From Agrobacterium cucumeris (GTDB lineage Bacteria > Pseudomonadota > Alphaproteobacteria > Rhizobiales > Rhizobiaceae), in NCBI RefSeq assembly GCF_030036535.1, contig NZ_CP080387.1, positions 2,352,501-2,416,500 on the forward strand: 64,000 bases of DNA. Reading direction: 5' to 3'. The translations under genes and the position numbers were made by a program. Below are positions 17,903-29,008 of this stretch, piece after piece. Under the pieces are notes generated by a model. The model ran no database searches and was not told where the DNA came from. It was given only the letters and a program-made list of their open reading frames with translations. Every line of letters starts with the position of its first letter. Positions within the stretch are counted from its first letter, which is position 1.

Positions 17903-18875
17903 GATCCTGTTCCTTTTGAATAAGAGTTTGGCAGACGATCCCGGCCGCATGCTGCGCCATCGCCGGCGAGAGCAGAAAGCCATGCCGGTAAGCGCCGTTG
18001 ATGAAGACGGTTCGCCCGTCCTCGGTCACATCAGGCAGATTGTCGGGATAGGCGGGGCGCACGCCCGTGCCGGTCTCGATGATTTCCGCCTCCGCAAAGG
18101 CCGGATGCACGGCATAGGCGGCATTGAGGAATTCCATCATCGAGCGGGCGGAAATCGCTCCGGCATCCTCCGTCTCGATCATCGTCGCACCCACCATGAA
18201 ACGGCCGGGCTCACGCGGCACGATGTAAAGCGGAATGCGCGGATGCAGCAGCCGGACGGGACGGGAGAGGGAGATCTCTGGCGTGCGGAGATAAAGCATC
18301 TCTCCCCGCACACCGCGAAGGCTGAAAATCGTTCCTACCGCCGCAGACCCGGTGCAATCCACCACCCGGGCGAACCGCTGTTCATCCACCGAAACGCCCA
18401 TATGAAACGGCACACCCATGGCGCAAAGCCGCTCATGCAGCGATTTCAAAGCAAGGCGCGGATCGAGATGTCCCTCGCCCGGGAAGTAAAGTCCGGATCG
18501 GAATCGGCCGGCAAGATCAGGCTCCAGAGCGGCGATTTCGCCCTCATCCACCCAGCGATAGCCACTGGTCCGCGATGCGAAACGAGACAGCTCCGCCATG
18601 TCGCGGGCAGGCGCGACCACCAGCGTGCCGTTACGGACTACAAGGCCGGGAGCCGCTTCGTCCCACCAGTCAGGCGCCACCTTACCGAGCGTCAGAACCG
18701 CCTCTTGAGCACTTTCACGCTCGCACCAAGGCGCCAGCATGCCGCCCGCATAGAACGACGCCCCACGAGAAGGCTCGGAATTGCGCTCCGACACCTCGAC
18801 AGCAACACCGCTCCGCGCCAGCTCGAAGGCCGCCGTCAATCCGGCGACCCCCGTTCCCTTGACAAGAACGCGCAT
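17871..18875 (-). CDS. thiO: Glycine oxidase ThiO
   Basis: 334 aa FAD amine oxidase supplying dehydroglycine to ThiG. N-terminal FAD motif VKGTGVAGLTAAFELARSG (GxGxxG with an extra Gly), EVSERN acidic end, and the ThiO-like RGASFYAGGMLAPWCERE. The C-terminal GVRPAYPDNLP and INGAYRHGFLLSPAMA are the usual substrate/FAD region. I start at ATG 18875 (MRVLVKG), one base after the thiC stop; ATG 18887 (MPNKMRV) overlapping thiC is possible. The long upstream reading is thiC in another frame. Confidence 0.93.
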   Translation of the reverse strand: MRVLVKGTGVAGLTAAFELARSGVAVEVSERNSEPSRGASFYAGGMLAPWCERESAQEAVLTLGKVAPDWWDEAAPGLVVRNGTLVVAPARDMAELSRFASRTSGYRWVDEGEIAALEPDLAGRFRSGLYFPGEGHLDPRLALKSLHERLCAMGVPFHMGVSVDEQRFARVVDCTGSAAVGTIFSLRGVRGEMLYLRTPEISLSRPVRLLHPRIPLYIVPREPGRFMVGATMIETEDAGAISARSMMEFLNAAYAVHPAFAEAEIIETGTGVRPAYPDNLPDVTEDGRTVFINGAYRHGFLLSPAMAQHAAGIVCQTLIQKEQDHETSGEWRRA

Positions 18876-18876
18876 T

Positions 18877-20897
<2,021 letters not shown>

Positions 20898-20904
20898 GAA
20901 TGGC

Positions 20905-20936
20905 CACAGGAAAAAACACCGGCCGCCTTTTGTCAA
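20905..20936 (-). promoter_or_regulatory. Putative sigma-70 promoter of the thi operon
   Basis: A consensus TTGACA -35 hexamer (20931-20936 on the minus strand) lies just before the riboswitch. The -10 about 17 bp on is poor (T-rich, no TATAAT), so only the -35 is well supported. Confidence 0.45.
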
Positions 20937-20998
20937 GGCCGCCGATCAACGCTTGGCAAAGGTGCGGGAATGGCGCATGCTGCCGTTAGTTGTAATTA

Positions 20999-21043
20999 AC
21001 CTAACGGTTTAGGTGAATATTATCGTTTGCGACATAACGATAA
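20999..21043. promoter_or_regulatory. Tandem inverted repeats before the carrier-protein operon
   Basis: ACCTAA/TTAGGT (20999-21014) and a perfect TTATCGTT-N8-AACGATAA (21020-21043) sit in an AT-rich stretch ending 43 bp before the ACP gene. Position and symmetry suggest operators or an RNA hairpin of this operon's leader; no regulator gene is adjacent. Confidence 0.5.
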
Positions 21044-21086
21044 GCACAAACCTTCCTAATGTTAATTTCATTGGAGATACGTCGGA

Positions 21087-21338
21087 ATGAATGCGACTAT
21101 TCGTGAAATACTGGCAAAATTCGGCCAGCTTCCCACCCCCGTCGATACGATTGCAGATGAAGCAGATCTTTATGCGGCAGGCCTTTCTTCCTTTGCATCG
21201 GTGCAACTGATGCTGGGTATCGAAGAAGCATTCGATATCGAGTTTCCCGACAATCTGCTGAACCGCAAGTCTTTCGCCAGCATCAAGGCCATTGAAGACA
21301 CCGTTAAGCTCATCCTGGATGGTAAAGAGGCTGCCTGA
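21087..21338 (+). CDS. Acyl-carrier-like protein, cognate to the amino acid:CP ligase
   Basis: 83 aa phosphopantetheine carrier. The motif GLSSFASVQLML aligns with GxDSLxxVxL of ACPs: Ser35 is the likely phosphopantetheine site and the usual Asp before it is replaced by Ser34. Acidic helix 2/3 (IEEAFDIEFPD) is typical. The start ATG has ggag nine bases upstream. The stop overlaps the dehydrogenase start by one base. In characterised homologues (established from the Agrobacterium/Bradyrhizobium work I recall) the carrier is aminoacylated on its prosthetic group by the ligase encoded two genes on. Confidence 0.92.
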   Translation: MNATIREILAKFGQLPTPVDTIADEADLYAAGLSSFASVQLMLGIEEAFDIEFPDNLLNRKSFASIKAIEDTVKLILDGKEAA

Positions 21339-22519
21339 TGAACGTGACCGTAGCGCCGCAGGATGAAACGCTGTCCGCGCGCGCGGGCCGTGTCGCGACC
21401 ATTGCCGCCAAACATGCGGATGAGGTGGATGTCACCGGCCGCTTCCCGCAGGAAGCTGTCGATGCGCTGCGGCAGGAACGCCTGCTGGGCATCCAGGTCC
21501 CCTCCGCCCTCGGCGGTGAAGGCGCATCCCTGCAGCAAATCGCCGATATCTGCGCGCGGATCGGCCAGGCCTGTTCGGCAGCTGCGATGATTTTCGCCAT
21601 GCATCACATCAAGCTGTCCAGCCTGGTGGAACACGGCGAGGCAAGCGCATGGCATGCGGGCTTCATGCGCCGCATCGCCGGCGAACAGCTTCTGCTCGGC
21701 TCCGCCACCACCGAAGGCGGCATTGGCGGCAATCTACGCAATTCCATCTGCGCGATCGAGGTGGATGGCGATAGCTGCCGGCTGGAAAAGGATGCCACCG
21801 TCATTTCCTATGGCAGTAATGCCGATGCGATCCTCATCACCTCGCGCGCCCATAAGGACGCCGCGCCTGCCGATCAGGTGATGACGGTTTTCCTGAAAAA
21901 CCAGTACACGCTCGAAAAGACCCATATCTGGGATACGCTCGGCATGCGCGGCACCTGTTCGGACGGCTTCCTGTTCCGCGGCGAAGCGCCGGCGGCGCAG
22001 ATTTTCCCGAAGCCCTTCGCGGAAATCGCTGCACAATCCATGCTTGCAAGCTCGCATCTCCTGTGGAGCGCCGTATGGTATGGCATCGCCTCCGACGCGG
22101 TGCTGCGCGCGCAATCCTTCGTCAGAGCCGCGGCCCGCAAATCGCCCGGCACCGCCCCTCCCGGCGCGATACGGCTTGCCGAGGTCTCCACCAAGCTGCA
22201 GGTGGTGAAATCCAATATCATTGCCGGCATCAAGGCTTATGAGGACACCAAGAGCGATGCCGAAAAGCTGATGTCCATGGCTTTTGCTGTCGCCATGAAC
22301 AATGTGAAGATCTGCTCTTCGGAAACCATTCTCGAGATCATCGACCACGCCATGCTGGTCTGCGGCATCATGGGCTACAAGAACGGCACGCCCTACAGCC
22401 TCGGCCGGCATCTGCGCGACGCGCATTCCGCCCGCCTGATGATTTCCAACGACCGTATTCTCGGCAATTCCGCCAATCTCCTGCTGGTTCACAAGCAGGA
22501 CACCAGCCTCTTGGGATAA
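21338..22519 (+). CDS. Acyl-CoA dehydrogenase-family flavoprotein
   Basis: 393 aa. Three-domain acyl-CoA dehydrogenase fold: helical N-terminus ([18 protein letters not shown]), central beta domain with [12 protein letters not shown] and [19 protein letters not shown], and C-terminal helical domain ([12 protein letters not shown] to [20 protein letters not shown]). The catalytic base cannot be placed by eye. Between a carrier protein and a ligase that loads amino acids on it, a role in oxidising an aminoacyl- or acyl-carrier intermediate is inferred, as in prolyl-carrier oxidation to pyrrole. FAD-dependent and cytosolic. Confidence 0.88.
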   Translation: MNVTVAPQDETLSARAGRVATIAAKHADEVDVTGRFPQEAVDALRQERLLGIQVPSALGGEGASLQQIADICARIGQACSAAAMIFAMHHIKLSSLVEHGEASAWHAGFMRRIAGEQLLLGSATTEGGIGGNLRNSICAIEVDGDSCRLEKDATVISYGSNADAILITSRAHKDAAPADQVMTVFLKNQYTLEKTHIWDTLGMRGTCSDGFLFRGEAPAAQIFPKPFAEIAAQSMLASSHLLWSAVWYGIASDAVLRAQSFVRAAARKSPGTAPPGAIRLAEVSTKLQVVKSNIIAGIKAYEDTKSDAEKLMSMAFAVAMNNVKICSSETILEIIDHAMLVCGIMGYKNGTPYSLGRHLRDAHSARLMISNDRILGNSANLLLVHKQDTSLLG

Positions 22520-22523
22520 GACC

Positions 22524-23432
22524 ATGGACATGCAAACATCGTTCCTCGATCGACTGTTCGAAGAAGGCCTGCTGATTGAAACGGGTGTGGACGGTCTTTA
22601 TGGACGCAGCGGCCAGTTCGAGGACGTGATTGCCGCATTCGAGCGGCTGATCGACCGCACGGGCGCCGCCGATGGCGCCGAAGCGATCCGTTTTCCGCCC
22701 GGCATCAACCGCGCCTACTTCGAAAAAAGCGGCTACATGAAAAGCTTTCCGCAGCTGGCCGGCACGGTCCATTCCTTCTGCGGCTGCGAGCTTGACCATG
22801 TCAGCCTTCTGAAATGCATGGATGAGGGTGAAGACTGGACCAAGGACCAGAAAGCCACAGACATCGTGCTGACGCCGGCAGCCTGCTATCCGCTTTATCC
22901 GACGATCGCCAAGCGCGGCGCGCTGCCCGCCGGCGGCGGTCTCTATGACATCCAGTCCTATTGCTTCCGCCACGAACCCTCCAAGGATCCGGCGCGCCAG
23001 CAGCTTTTCCGCATGCGCGAATATGTTTGCATGGGCACAGAGTCCGACGTCACCGAATTCCGCCAGACCTGGATGGATCGCGGCGTCGAGATGATGAAGG
23101 CGGTCGGCCTCGACGTCACCATCGATGTCGCCAACGATCCTTTCTTCGGCCGCGCCGGCAAGATGCTCGCCAACAACCAGCGCGATCAGAACCTGAAATT
23201 CGAACTGCTGATCCCGGTCACATCGACGACCAACCCGACAGCCTGCATGAGCTTCAACTACCATCAGGATGCCTTCGGCCAGAAATGGGGTCTGAACCTC
23301 GCCAACGGCGATGTCGCCCATACCGCCTGCGTCGGTTTCGGCCTTGAGCGTATCGCTCTGGCGCTGTTTGCGCATCATGGTCTGTATGTGAAGAAATGGC
23401 CTGCAAAGGTCGTGGAAACCCTCTGGGGCTGA
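22524..23432 (+). CDS. Amino acid--[acyl-carrier-protein] ligase (truncated seryl-tRNA synthetase homologue)
   Basis: 302 aa, the catalytic core of an atypical archaeal-type SerRS lacking the tRNA-binding N-terminal domain. Motif 2 is [20 protein letters not shown] and motif 3 is [14 protein letters not shown]. Cys121, Glu166 and Cys269 stand where this family holds its zinc ion, which contacts the amino group of the substrate. Such enzymes activate glycine or alanine with ATP and load it on a carrier protein instead of tRNA (established for close homologues including, as I recall, Atu2573). Five bp after the dehydrogenase gene and six bp before DUF1839. Confidence 0.93.
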   Translation: MDMQTSFLDRLFEEGLLIETGVDGLYGRSGQFEDVIAAFERLIDRTGAADGAEAIRFPPGINRAYFEKSGYMKSFPQLAGTVHSFCGCELDHVSLLKCMDEGEDWTKDQKATDIVLTPAACYPLYPTIAKRGALPAGGGLYDIQSYCFRHEPSKDPARQQLFRMREYVCMGTESDVTEFRQTWMDRGVEMMKAVGLDVTIDVANDPFFGRAGKMLANNQRDQNLKFELLIPVTSTTNPTACMSFNYHQDAFGQKWGLNLANGDVAHTACVGFGLERIALALFAHHGLYVKKWPAKVVETLWG

Positions 23433-23438
23433 TTATCC

Positions 23439-24422
23439 ATGCGGCAGATTTTTCCGGGCCTTGATCCCAAGAACTATGTGCAACATCCGCTCCATTCTTC
23501 CGAAAGAATGTGGCCGGAGACCAATTGCTACATCGATTTGTGGATAGAGGTTCTGGCCTCGAAAGGCCTGCCGCCGGAAGCCATGTTCGGTTTCACCCTG
23601 ACGCAGGACTTTGAGGGTGACCAGTTCACCTTCTTCAAGGTGCCGCTGGAAGATCTCGAAGCGCTTTATGGCGTTCGCGCCACCGAACTGGCGATCTTCG
23701 ACCGGGTGGAAAACCACATCGAGGCGCAGTTGGAACGCGGTCGCATCTGCCTGGTCGAGATGGACAGCTTCTATATGCCCGACACCCATGGGGTGGGCTA
23801 TCAGAAGGAGCACGGCAAAACCACCGTCGCCATCAACCGGCTCGATCTGGCGAACCGGGAACTAGACTACTTCCACAATGCCGGCTTTTTCCATCTGTCG
23901 GGCGAGGATTTCGACGGGTTGTTCCAGCACCATCTGGCCGAGACCGACCCACCCTTCCTGCCCTACACCGAATTTGCGAAATTCGCAGAAAGCAATCCGT
24001 CGTCGGCCCATGTTCGCAAGACGGCCGAGCGATTGCTGAGATTTCATTTTTCACGGCGGCCATCCGCCAATCCGGTCAGAGCCTTTTCAGCCGTGTTTCC
24101 GGCGCAGGTGGAAAAGGTTGCCGACAGGCCCTTCGGCTTTTTCCACAAATATGCCTTCAACACGCTGCGCCAGCTCGGCGCCAATTTCGAACTGGCGGCA
24201 AGCCATCTCGAATGGCTCGACAAGGACGGTTTTTCCGAAGCAAGGGACCACGCGCTGCGTATCTCCGAGGTCGCCAAGACCGTGCAGTTCCAGCTAGCCC
24301 GCGCTGTCACCCGCCGCAAATTCGACGCGCTGGCATCCGTGCTCGATCCGGCAGCGGACGCATGGGATGGCTTGATGGAAAGCCTTGCGGCGAAACTATC
24401 TGACGCCAGCGAGGCCGCGTGA
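23439..24422 (+). CDS. DUF1839 family protein
   Basis: 327 aa of unknown function. Conserved-looking features: an N-terminal RQIFPGLDPKNYVQHPLHSS, WPETNCYIDLWIEVL, VEMDSFYMPDTHGVGY and a helical C-terminal half (FSAVFPAQVEKVADRPFG). No signal peptide or TM helix. DUF1839 genes are known to me as regular partners of amino acid:carrier-protein ligases, so a step that transfers or uses the carrier-bound amino acid is plausible, without direct evidence. It overlaps the next gene by GTGA. Confidence 0.85.
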   Translation: MRQIFPGLDPKNYVQHPLHSSERMWPETNCYIDLWIEVLASKGLPPEAMFGFTLTQDFEGDQFTFFKVPLEDLEALYGVRATELAIFDRVENHIEAQLERGRICLVEMDSFYMPDTHGVGYQKEHGKTTVAINRLDLANRELDYFHNAGFFHLSGEDFDGLFQHHLAETDPPFLPYTEFAKFAESNPSSAHVRKTAERLLRFHFSRRPSANPVRAFSAVFPAQVEKVADRPFGFFHKYAFNTLRQLGANFELAASHLEWLDKDGFSEARDHALRISEVAKTVQFQLARAVTRRKFDALASVLDPAADAWDGLMESLAAKLSDASEAA

Positions 24423-26875
24423 GGACTTATTTTCCGGGCGAAAGCGAGGAGTTTCTGAGTGAAGGCTGGACGCTGACACTGACGCCCGCCGATGCCTGCG
24501 AAACCCCGTCCGACATCCCGGCAACACTTGAAAGCCTGCACGTCTCCGTGCCCGGCACGGTGGCGCAGGCACTGGAGGATGCCGGGAAATTCGATCGTCT
24601 TGCTCCTGTCACGCTCAACGACAGGGATGCCTGGTATCGGCTGACGATGATTTCCGATGTGCGGGAACGGGCCACACTGCGCTTCGACGGCCTCGCAACC
24701 GTTGCGGAAATCTTCTTCAACGGTGAGCTGATCGCCGCCAGCCAAAGCATGTTCGAAAGGCTGGAAGTGCCAGTCACGCTCACAGGCGCGGACGAACTTT
24801 CGATCTGTTTCCGGGCGCTTGCACCACGGCTCGAAAAAACCGGTCCGCGCGCCCGCTGGCGTCCGCAGATGATGAACACACAGGGGTTGCGGCTGATCCG
24901 TACCACCGCACTTGGCCATATGCCCGGCTGGTGCCCGGAAATCCATGCCGCTGGCCCATGGCGACCCATCAGCCTCATCAAGCAGGAAAGCGTGCTTTGC
25001 ACCCTGCAATCTTCGCTTGACGATACCGGCACGGGAAAGGTCAGCATCGCTCTTGAAGCGAACCGTGACATCCAGTCCGCACGGGTGATTTGCGCGGGTT
25101 ACTGTATCAATCTTTCAAAGGGCGAGGACGGCAAACTCCTCGGCGAACTACTCATACCCGGCGTCGAAATCTGGTGGCCGCACACCCATGGCAGACCCGC
25201 GCTGCACGACATCATTCTGGAGTTGGACGGCAAGCAACACAGGCTCGGGCGCACGGGTTTCCGCCAGGTGGAGATCGATAACGGCGAGGATGGCAACGGT
25301 TTCGGGCTCAAGGTGAACGGCCAACCCGTCTTCTGCCGCGGCGCAGTCTGGGCGACGGCCGACATCGTGCGCCTGCCGGGAACACGGCCGGACTACGAGC
25401 CATGGCTCAAAAAAGCAGCCGAAGCCGGCATGAACATGATCCGTATCGGCGGCACCATGGCCTATGAGACGCCGGAATTCTTCGCGCTTTGCGATGAACT
25501 GGGCATCATGGTCTGGCAGGACGCCATGCTTGCCAATTTCGATTACCCGGCAAAGGATGACGGCCTGCGCCAGCATATTGTTACGGAAATCTCGCAGTTC
25601 CTCGAGACGACAGCGCTTTCTCCCTCCCTCGCCGTTTTCTGCGGCGGCAGCGAGATGTACCAGCAGGGCGCCATGCTCGGCCTGCCGGAACAGATATGGA
25701 AGGCGACGCTCACCGAGGAGATTATTCCGGATGTGCTGGCTGAGAAACGGCCGGATGCGGCCTATGTCACCAACTCCCCCTCCGGCGGCGCGCTGCCATT
25801 TTTCCCCAATGCCGGGGTCGGTCACTATTATGGTGTGGGCGCCTATTGCCGTCCGCTGGAAGATGCCCGCCGCGCCGATGTGCGCTTTGCCGCCGAGTGC
25901 CTGGCTTTTTCCAATATTCCCGAACAGGAAACGCTGGACAAATATCTTCCCGGCGTGGCCGTGCACGATCCACGCTGGAAAGCCCGCACGCCGCGCGATC
26001 GCGGCGCGTCCTGGGATTTCGAAGATGTTCGCGACCATTATCTGAAGCTGCTTTACGACGTTGAACCGGACGTTCTGCGACGCGAGGATGGCGGGCTTTA
26101 TCTCGACATGTCCCGTGCAGCAACAGCCGAGGTTATGGAAGCGACCTTCGCCGAATGGCGGCGCAGCAGTTCCTCTTGTCGGGGCGCGCTGGTCTGGACC
26201 CTGCAGGATCTCGTTCCCGGCGCTGGCTGGGGTATCATCGACGCCACCGGCCGGCCCAAATCCGTCTGGCACGCATTAAAGCGCGCGTTCCGCCCCGTCC
26301 AGCTCAGCCTTGCCGATGAAGGCACCAACGGGCTGGACATCCATCTCATCAACGAAACCAGCGAGAGCTTGGACGCCATGCTGGAACTGACATGCCTGCG
26401 CGACGGCATGCAGCCAGTCGTGCACGCCAAACGCCCGCTGACGCTCTCGCCGCGGCAGAGCCAGATAATTGCCGCAACCGATTTGTTCGGCGCCTTTTTC
26501 GACACGACCTATGCCTATCGTTTCGGCCCGCCATCCCATGATGTCACGGTCGCCCGGCTTCGTGATGTCGCAACCGGGCTTGTTATCGCCGACGCCTTCC
26601 ATTTTCCGCTCGGCCGGAAAAAAGCGCTGCATGCCGCCAATCTGTCTTCGGGTATCAGCGAAACCAACGGCAACTGGTCGCTCGAAATCGGTACCGACCG
26701 GCTGGCGCAATCCGTCCATGTGTCGGCGGAAGGCTATCGTGCCTCGGAAAACTGGTTCCATCTCGCCCCCGGCGAGAGCAAGACAATCAATCTTGTGCCG
26801 GAGGCCGGGACAATCGAAACGCCACCGTCCGGAGACGTGGTATCACTGGGCTCCGGCCGGCGTTTCTCCTTTTAG
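24419..26875 (+). CDS. Glycoside hydrolase family 2-type protein (beta-mannosidase-like)
   Basis: 818 aa, with the GH2 layout: sugar-binding sandwich (about 1-190), Ig-like domain (190-300), TIM barrel (300-600) and C-terminal sandwich. Glu412 in FCGGSEMY aligns with the acid/base and Glu493 in FAAECLAFSNIP with the nucleophile; the 81-residue spacing fits GH2, but the surrounding motifs (normally GNNE, SEFG) are diverged. GTG start overlapping the DUF1839 stop, so translation is coupled to the carrier-protein operon. No signal peptide: cytosolic. It may transfer or trim a glycan linked to the carrier pathway (inference). Its last 33 bp overlap the hydrolase gene on the other strand. Confidence 0.82.
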   Translation: MRTYFPGESEEFLSEGWTLTLTPADACETPSDIPATLESLHVSVPGTVAQALEDAGKFDRLAPVTLNDRDAWYRLTMISDVRERATLRFDGLATVAEIFFNGELIAASQSMFERLEVPVTLTGADELSICFRALAPRLEKTGPRARWRPQMMNTQGLRLIRTTALGHMPGWCPEIHAAGPWRPISLIKQESVLCTLQSSLDDTGTGKVSIALEANRDIQSARVICAGYCINLSKGEDGKLLGELLIPGVEIWWPHTHGRPALHDIILELDGKQHRLGRTGFRQVEIDNGEDGNGFGLKVNGQPVFCRGAVWATADIVRLPGTRPDYEPWLKKAAEAGMNMIRIGGTMAYETPEFFALCDELGIMVWQDAMLANFDYPAKDDGLRQHIVTEISQFLETTALSPSLAVFCGGSEMYQQGAMLGLPEQIWKATLTEEIIPDVLAEKRPDAAYVTNSPSGGALPFFPNAGVGHYYGVGAYCRPLEDARRADVRFAAECLAFSNIPEQETLDKYLPGVAVHDPRWKARTPRDRGASWDFEDVRDHYLKLLYDVEPDVLRREDGGLYLDMSRAATAEVMEATFAEWRRSSSSCRGALVWTLQDLVPGAGWGIIDATGRPKSVWHALKRAFRPVQLSLADEGTNGLDIHLINETSESLDAMLELTCLRDGMQPVVHAKRPLTLSPRQSQIIAATDLFGAFFDTTYAYRFGPPSHDVTVARLRDVATGLVIADAFHFPLGRKKALHAANLSSGISETNGNWSLEIGTDRLAQSVHVSAEGYRASENWFHLAPGESKTINLVPEAGTIETPPSGDVVSLGSGRRFSF

Positions 26876-28663
26876 AGCCAATCGCGTCACCGCATCGATG
26901 AAGATCGTTTTCGCTTCCGGTGTCGAAAGATTGTGGTCGGCATCGGCAATAATTGTCAGCGACACATTCTGATAGGCCGAAAGCCCGCGACCATCGGCAT
27001 CGAAGTAATAGCGAAAATGCTCAAGCCCGTCGTCATTGTCGCTATAGAGCAGACTGACAGCGGTGCCCTTTGCCTTGAGTGAATCAAAAGCACCGTAAAC
27101 GGCGCGCCCTTCTTCGCTGCCCCGGCGGAACAGCCTTGCCGTTTTTGTCGAAAGCTTCTTCATCGTTGCCTTGAAGATGTTAAGTCCGGCACTGATGACA
27201 TCCACATCGCCGCTGAAGAGACGCTTGAACGTTGCCCCCTGGCGAAAACGCTGGCTGTACTCCCCAAACGAGCGCGGACGCTTGTGCAAGGCTTCATCGA
27301 CGGAGCGGCCTTTCTGCCAGTGGAAGACGACCGGGTTGACCGCAGCGACTGCGCTGATCCGACCATCCGCAAGCGCGCCGTTGAAAGCGAGATAGGCACC
27401 GCTGCACCGGCCGGCCGCGATGAAGGGACCTTTGCCGCGCCGCTCGAGAAAATCGAGAGCGGCAGAGACATCGTCATTCTGCGAGGCATCATAAAGAACC
27501 TGATCCGGCACGTTTTTGACCGGCGGGCTGTCGGCAATATTGGCGGCATCGAAGCGCAGCGACGCGACACCGGCACGCGCAAGGGCACGGGCGGTCTGCA
27601 CGGAAAGCCTGCCCCAGCCCGCATGCCGGTCATAGGCCGCGCCAAGCAGAAGGACCGAAGAAACCGGTTGTCGATGGTCCGGCTCGCAAAAGATGCCGAA
27701 AAGCCGTCCGCCCTCACCAAATTGCACCGGCTGTTCGAAAAAGCCATTGCCGCGCTGTGGCGCGTTGATGGTGAAATCTTCAGGGAGTGTGACCGGGTTC
27801 CCGGCATGGGTCTGTGACAAGACCCAATCCACCAGTCGGTTCACGACATCGCCGGATATTTTCGAAAGCGTCGGGCTGGAAACGAGATCGTCATAACCCG
27901 AAAAAGCCGCCTCTTTCACCTCACCGCCAAGCGCCGCGAGATGTCTGGCGAGATCACTGTCAGTCACACGACCGGCTCTCGCAAGCACAAGGACATTGCG
28001 GGCCGGAACAGTTTCAAGACCGGAGAGATTGATCTTCTTGATCGTATCCGCAACACCAACAGGCATGGTCATTCCGGCGATCGCCCCGGGCTGTACTGAG
28101 CGTTGCGCGGGTAAAAGACCAAGACCATCGTCAATCATGGAGGACCACATCGCCAGTTCACGCAGATAGGCGCGACCGGAGACGACCGGCGCCAGAAGAG
28201 CCATGGAACCGGCGGGTGCAGTACCGGCAAGTGCCTGAGCTGCAATCGCGCAACCGAGGCCCTGCGCGACAACGACAACCCCGGAACAGCCGGAAAGACG
28301 CTTCAGATACTCAAACGCCGCGCGCGTGTCGGAAAGCCAGTCCGCCGCCCGACCCACATCGTCCGGATCGAGCGCGTCGCCTGAGCCAAGATAGTCAAAT
28401 CGCAGGCTGGCAACGCCGGAAGCGGCCAGCCGCTCGGCCAGAACGCGCTGAAACTTGCGGCTGCACAGCTCTTCCATGCCCCACGGGCTGACGAAAAGAA
28501 CCGCATGATCCCGCTGCACATCTTTGCGCGCCGGATGAAAAATACCGGCAAGCCCTTCAAAAGAAACGGGATGCGCGATCATTCCATCCGCTGCAATGTC
28601 GAAAAGCTGCCGTGACTCAAGGGGAGGTTCGCCGCCTGCACGCTCTGAAATATCTATCGCCAT
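26843..28663 (-). CDS. Two-domain alpha/beta hydrolase with substituted nucleophile elbows
   Basis: 606 aa, two alpha/beta-hydrolase domains in tandem (about 25-290 and 300-600). In the first, the elbow reads VVAQGLGCA, so the usual GxSxG Ser is missing, and no catalytic His is evident. In the second the elbow is AAGRCSGAY, putting Cys in the nucleophile position, with SDNDDG and ADADHNL as likely acid and His. Thus domain 2 may use Cys and domain 1 is probably structural. ATG 28663 follows aaggt; a GTG at 28702 would add 13 residues. No signal peptide. Convergent with the GH2 gene, overlapping by 33 bp. The pair of hydrolase domains resembles EPS/exosortase-associated hydrolases in outline only. 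Confidence 0.75.
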   Translation of the reverse strand: MAIDISERAGGEPPLESRQLFDIAADGMIAHPVSFEGLAGIFHPARKDVQRDHAVLFVSPWGMEELCSRKFQRVLAERLAASGVASLRFDYLGSGDALDPDDVGRAADWLSDTRAAFEYLKRLSGCSGVVVVAQGLGCAIAAQALAGTAPAGSMALLAPVVSGRAYLRELAMWSSMIDDGLGLLPAQRSVQPGAIAGMTMPVGVADTIKKINLSGLETVPARNVLVLARAGRVTDSDLARHLAALGGEVKEAAFSGYDDLVSSPTLSKISGDVVNRLVDWVLSQTHAGNPVTLPEDFTINAPQRGNGFFEQPVQFGEGGRLFGIFCEPDHRQPVSSVLLLGAAYDRHAGWGRLSVQTARALARAGVASLRFDAANIADSPPVKNVPDQVLYDASQNDDVSAALDFLERRGKGPFIAAGRCSGAYLAFNGALADGRISAVAAVNPVVFHWQKGRSVDEALHKRPRSFGEYSQRFRQGATFKRLFSGDVDVISAGLNIFKATMKKLSTKTARLFRRGSEEGRAVYGAFDSLKAKGTAVSLLYSDNDDGLEHFRYYFDADGRGLSAYQNVSLTIIADADHNLSTPEAKTIFIDAVTRLALKGETPAGAQ

Positions 28664-29008
28664 CGACCTTGCCACTATTGCGCCAGCGTCTGGCTCAACC
28701 ACTACGGGATCACTATACCCAAGTGTCTTAACGCCTGTTCTACACTAAAAACAATAACATTAGAGAATTCTAAAAATACTGTCGCATTTATATGGATTGC
28801 GACACACGGGTTGCAAAAACAATCTTTCAGTGTGGCGGGTAAGCCTCGATGCGGATGCTATTTTGCTCGAAACCGCTTGAATATACTGATAAATAGCGAG
28901 TCACGTACCTATTTGCAGGAGGAGCTTGCGCCACCCGCCCACCGGATCGTCTAGACACCGCGCAAACCAACACCCCGGGCTTGCCCCGACAGGTCATAGA
29001 AGTTTTAT
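28664..29008. other. 345-bp divergent intergenic region
   Basis: Between the alpha/beta hydrolase (minus) and the ABC protein (plus). It is AT-rich near 28735-28800 and must hold promoters for both directions, but I see no convincing -35/-10 pair, operator palindrome or RNA structure. No ORF here looks coding. Confidence 0.6.

Noticed and set aside
26843..28702. Frameshifted or decaying hydrolase
   Set aside because: The loss of Ser nucleophiles suggested decay, but the frame is intact over 600 codons with a good start site, so I treat it as functional and diverged.
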